Part shown: piece by piece, positions 62,566-64,000 of the stretch
Layout: each line of letters opens with the position of its first letter
How positions within the stretch are numbered: the stretch's first letter is position 1
Origin: Rhizobium sp. C4
GTDB lineage: Bacteria > Pseudomonadota > Alphaproteobacteria > Rhizobiales > Rhizobiaceae
Direction: 5' to 3'
Length of the DNA: 64,000 bases
Assembly (NCBI RefSeq): GCF_021026315.1
Contig: NZ_JAJNCX010000001.1
Coordinates: 558,001-622,000 of the forward strand
Position numbers and translations under genes: made by a program
The notes under the pieces: model-generated
Database searches by the model: none
What the model saw: only the letters and a program-made list of their open reading frames with translations
Told to the model about the DNA's origin: nothing

Positions 62566-64000
62566 TCAGGAAGAGGTATCGCCCGGCGCCTCCGCTGACA
62601 ACCCGGTTTCTTGGCCGATTTCTGGGCCGCCTTCCTGGCCGGTCTCCGGCCCGTTTCCGACAGCCGGCTTTTCCATGGTCCGCAGCACCTTCTGATAGAA
62701 GAGCCCGATGCCGATCAGCACCGCGCCGAGCCCGATGAATGAGGCTGCACGGAAGATGCCTTCGAGGTTCGACATGTCGATGAGGAAGACCTTGAGCACC
62801 GAGGCGAAGACCAGCACGGCAGACGCCAGACGCAGGCTCTTCGCCTGGAAGCGCGAGCCGGCGACCAGCAGCCCGACACCAAGGATCAGCCAGACGACGG
62901 AATAGGCATACATTTCGCCCTGTTCGAAGCCCTTCCAGTCAGCAAGCCCGGGCCCCTGCCACAGCCGGCGGACGGAAAGCGTCACCCAGGCAAAGGCCAT
63001 GACCGCGCCCCCGGCAGCAAGGCCGTAGACATAAGGCTCCGGCCGCTTGCCGCGCGCATAGTAAGCCAGCCCGAAATAACCGAGCGCCGGCAGGAGATAG
63101 CCGAGCAGCAGCAGGTTGAAGAAGGGCCATTCGCCGGTGAGCTCGCCGGTAAAGTAAGGGTTCAGCGTCATCAGATGCGCGAAGAGTGCCGACAGAAGCG
63201 AGATCGTGCCGACGATCATCGAGCCTGCCCTGAAGACCGGCGACGGGCTCTTCATGTCGAGCGTCATCAGCACGGCCGAACCGCCAACGGCGATCAGCGT
63301 ATAGATCGACTGTTCGCCGAGCGTCGGATCGTTGCCGGCCAGCGACCCGCCATTCAGCGCATGGCGCGTCAGGATCGCCACCGTCATCAGGCCGAGAAGG
63401 CTGGCGAGCGCCTGCAGGAAATTGCGCGCCCGGATCGAAGGTCCGTCCTTGATCATATAGGCGCCGAGACCGGCCAGCAGGGCCGGAATGCCATAGCCCG
63501 GCAGAAGCTGGTTGAAGAAGGGCGTCTTCGACAGCGTCATGTCGCCGACAAGGCTTGGTTGCCAGGCGATGCGGGCGAGCACGACAACGCCGGCAAGGCC
63601 CATCATCCAGGTGAGCGCCGGCCAGGGCTTGATGCGCGACGCCATGAGATAGGCGAAGCCGGCAACGGCGACGAGGATCGTTGTGACGACCGAATGCACC
63701 AGCGTGTGCAGCACCAGCACGACGCTCAGATAGGAGCCTGTGACGAGGCCGCCGATGACGGCATCGCGCCAGCGCATCCCGTCCATGCGCTTTTCCACCC
63801 AGACGGCGAGCGCGAGGAACAGAGCCGCATAGCCGATGCCGGTGCCGCCATGTTTCAGGTCGAATGTGAAATTGCCGAATTCGAGGAAGCTCAGCATGGC
63901 GAGCGTCAACGGCACGAACCACATGAGATGCGACCACATGACCGCATAGGCAGGCTGGCTACGACCATGGCGGTGAAGCGCCAGCACGCCAAGCGCGGCA
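62566..64000 (-). CDS. DUF2339 multi-pass membrane protein, N-terminal part outside the window
   Basis: The visible 478 codons are the C-terminal part; the frame is open to the window edge with no convincing start (a GTG at 63987 is internal). At least fourteen hydrophobic segments are present, with repeated short GLA, LG.. and YAR loops. DUF2339 proteins usually have about 900 residues and up to 25-30 helices; their role is unknown. The tail (SAEAPGDTSS) is hydrophilic. It ends 18 bases before the HD gene and may be co-transcribed with it. Confidence 0.85.
   Translation of the reverse strand, partial: AALGVLALHRHGRSQPAYAVMWSHLMWFVPLTLAMLSFLEFGNFTFDLKHGGTGIGYAALFLALAVWVEKRMDGMRWRDAVIGGLVTGSYLSVVLVLHTLVHSVVTTILVAVAGFAYLMASRIKPWPALTWMMGLAGVVVLARIAWQPSLVGDMTLSKTPFFNQLLPGYGIPALLAGLGAYMIKDGPSIRARNFLQALASLLGLMTVAILTRHALNGGSLAGNDPTLGEQSIYTLIAVGGSAVLMTLDMKSPSPVFRAGSMIVGTISLLSALFAHLMTLNPYFTGELTGEWPFFNLLLLGYLLPALGYFGLAYYARGKRPEPYVYGLAAGGAVMAFAWVTLSVRRLWQGPGLADWKGFEQGEMYAYSVVWLILGVGLLVAGSRFQAKSLRLASAVLVFASVLKVFLIDMSNLEGIFRAASFIGLGAVLIGIGLFYQKVLRTMEKPAVGNGPETGQEGGPEIGQETGLSAEAPGDTSS

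Overview
This is chromosomal DNA of an alphaproteobacterium of the order Rhizobiales, most likely the family Rhizobiaceae. The evidence is a G+C content near 60 %, the order rpsF-rpsR-DUF2232-rplI ... dnaB ... alr ... radA-cvpA-purF-SDR (the usual rhizobial order, here interrupted by extra genes), a DUF2339 membrane protein, a TIGR02301-like protein, two 46-bp copies of a RIME-like rhizobial palindromic repeat, and two inverted-repeat elements of a type scattered through rhizobial intergenic DNA. No rRNA, tRNA or CRISPR array was seen. Both edges cut a gene: an RND efflux permease at the left and a DUF2339 protein at the right.

Layout. 1-4.6 kb: RND pump permease (5' end missing) and a convergent GGDEF-EAL c-di-GMP enzyme. 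4.8-7.6 kb: ribosomal protein operon rpsF-rpsR-DUF2232-rplI, with a promoter, a leader of about 220 nt and a strong terminator. 7.6-12 kb: cyclopropane fatty acid synthase, PACE-type drug efflux protein, EamA transporter and a second diguanylate cyclase. 12.2-25.7 kb: dnaB, then genes placed between dnaB, alr and radA: a solitary PhnM-like amidohydrolase, a Cys-motif protein, an FUSC membrane protein, a soluble chemoreceptor, a polar amino acid ABC importer behind a sigma-54 promoter, alr, a PilZ protein and a molybdopterin oxidoreductase. 25.8-30.3 kb: radA, cvpA, purF and an SDR. 30.4-37.3 kb: acetate/succinyl CoA-transferase, phosphatidylethanolamine synthesis (pssA, psd), aconitase X and an Atm1-type ABC exporter. 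37.3-44.9 kb: RIME repeats, a LysM cell-envelope protein, a LOG protein, a DeoR-type regulator divergent from a DUF4406-like gene, two EamA transporters (one RarD) and a PQQ-type sugar dehydrogenase.

44.9-53.6 kb is the most mosaic part. It holds two unrecognised low-GC membrane proteins, an antitoxin-like HTH protein without a toxin, cimA, a 42 %-GC PD-(D/E)XK nuclease-fold gene, pip, a DUF559 protein, two tandem GFA proteins, a stand-alone CysS-tail-like gene, two inverted-repeat elements, and a cysS whose 3' third is low in GC and is followed by a relic of a different cysS tail. cysS is also preceded by a 14-codon open frame holding Cys-Ile-Ile-Cys, a candidate leader peptide. 53.6-64 kb: a small conserved protein, NYN nuclease-like protein, SRAP protein ending in a sliding-clamp-like motif, Nudix hydrolase, TIGR02301-like protein, a secreted protein, YgfZ, two HD phosphohydrolases, a tyrosine phosphatase, a parDE toxin-antitoxin pair, a MOSC protein and DUF2339.

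How the genes fit together: most of the window is housekeeping (translation, replication restart and repair, purine, phospholipid and cell-wall precursor synthesis) with envelope and efflux functions. Three c-di-GMP proteins and one chemoreceptor point to motile/sessile control. The sigma-54 promoter suggests nitrogen control of amino acid uptake. All functional calls come from motif recognition by eye; no database search was run.
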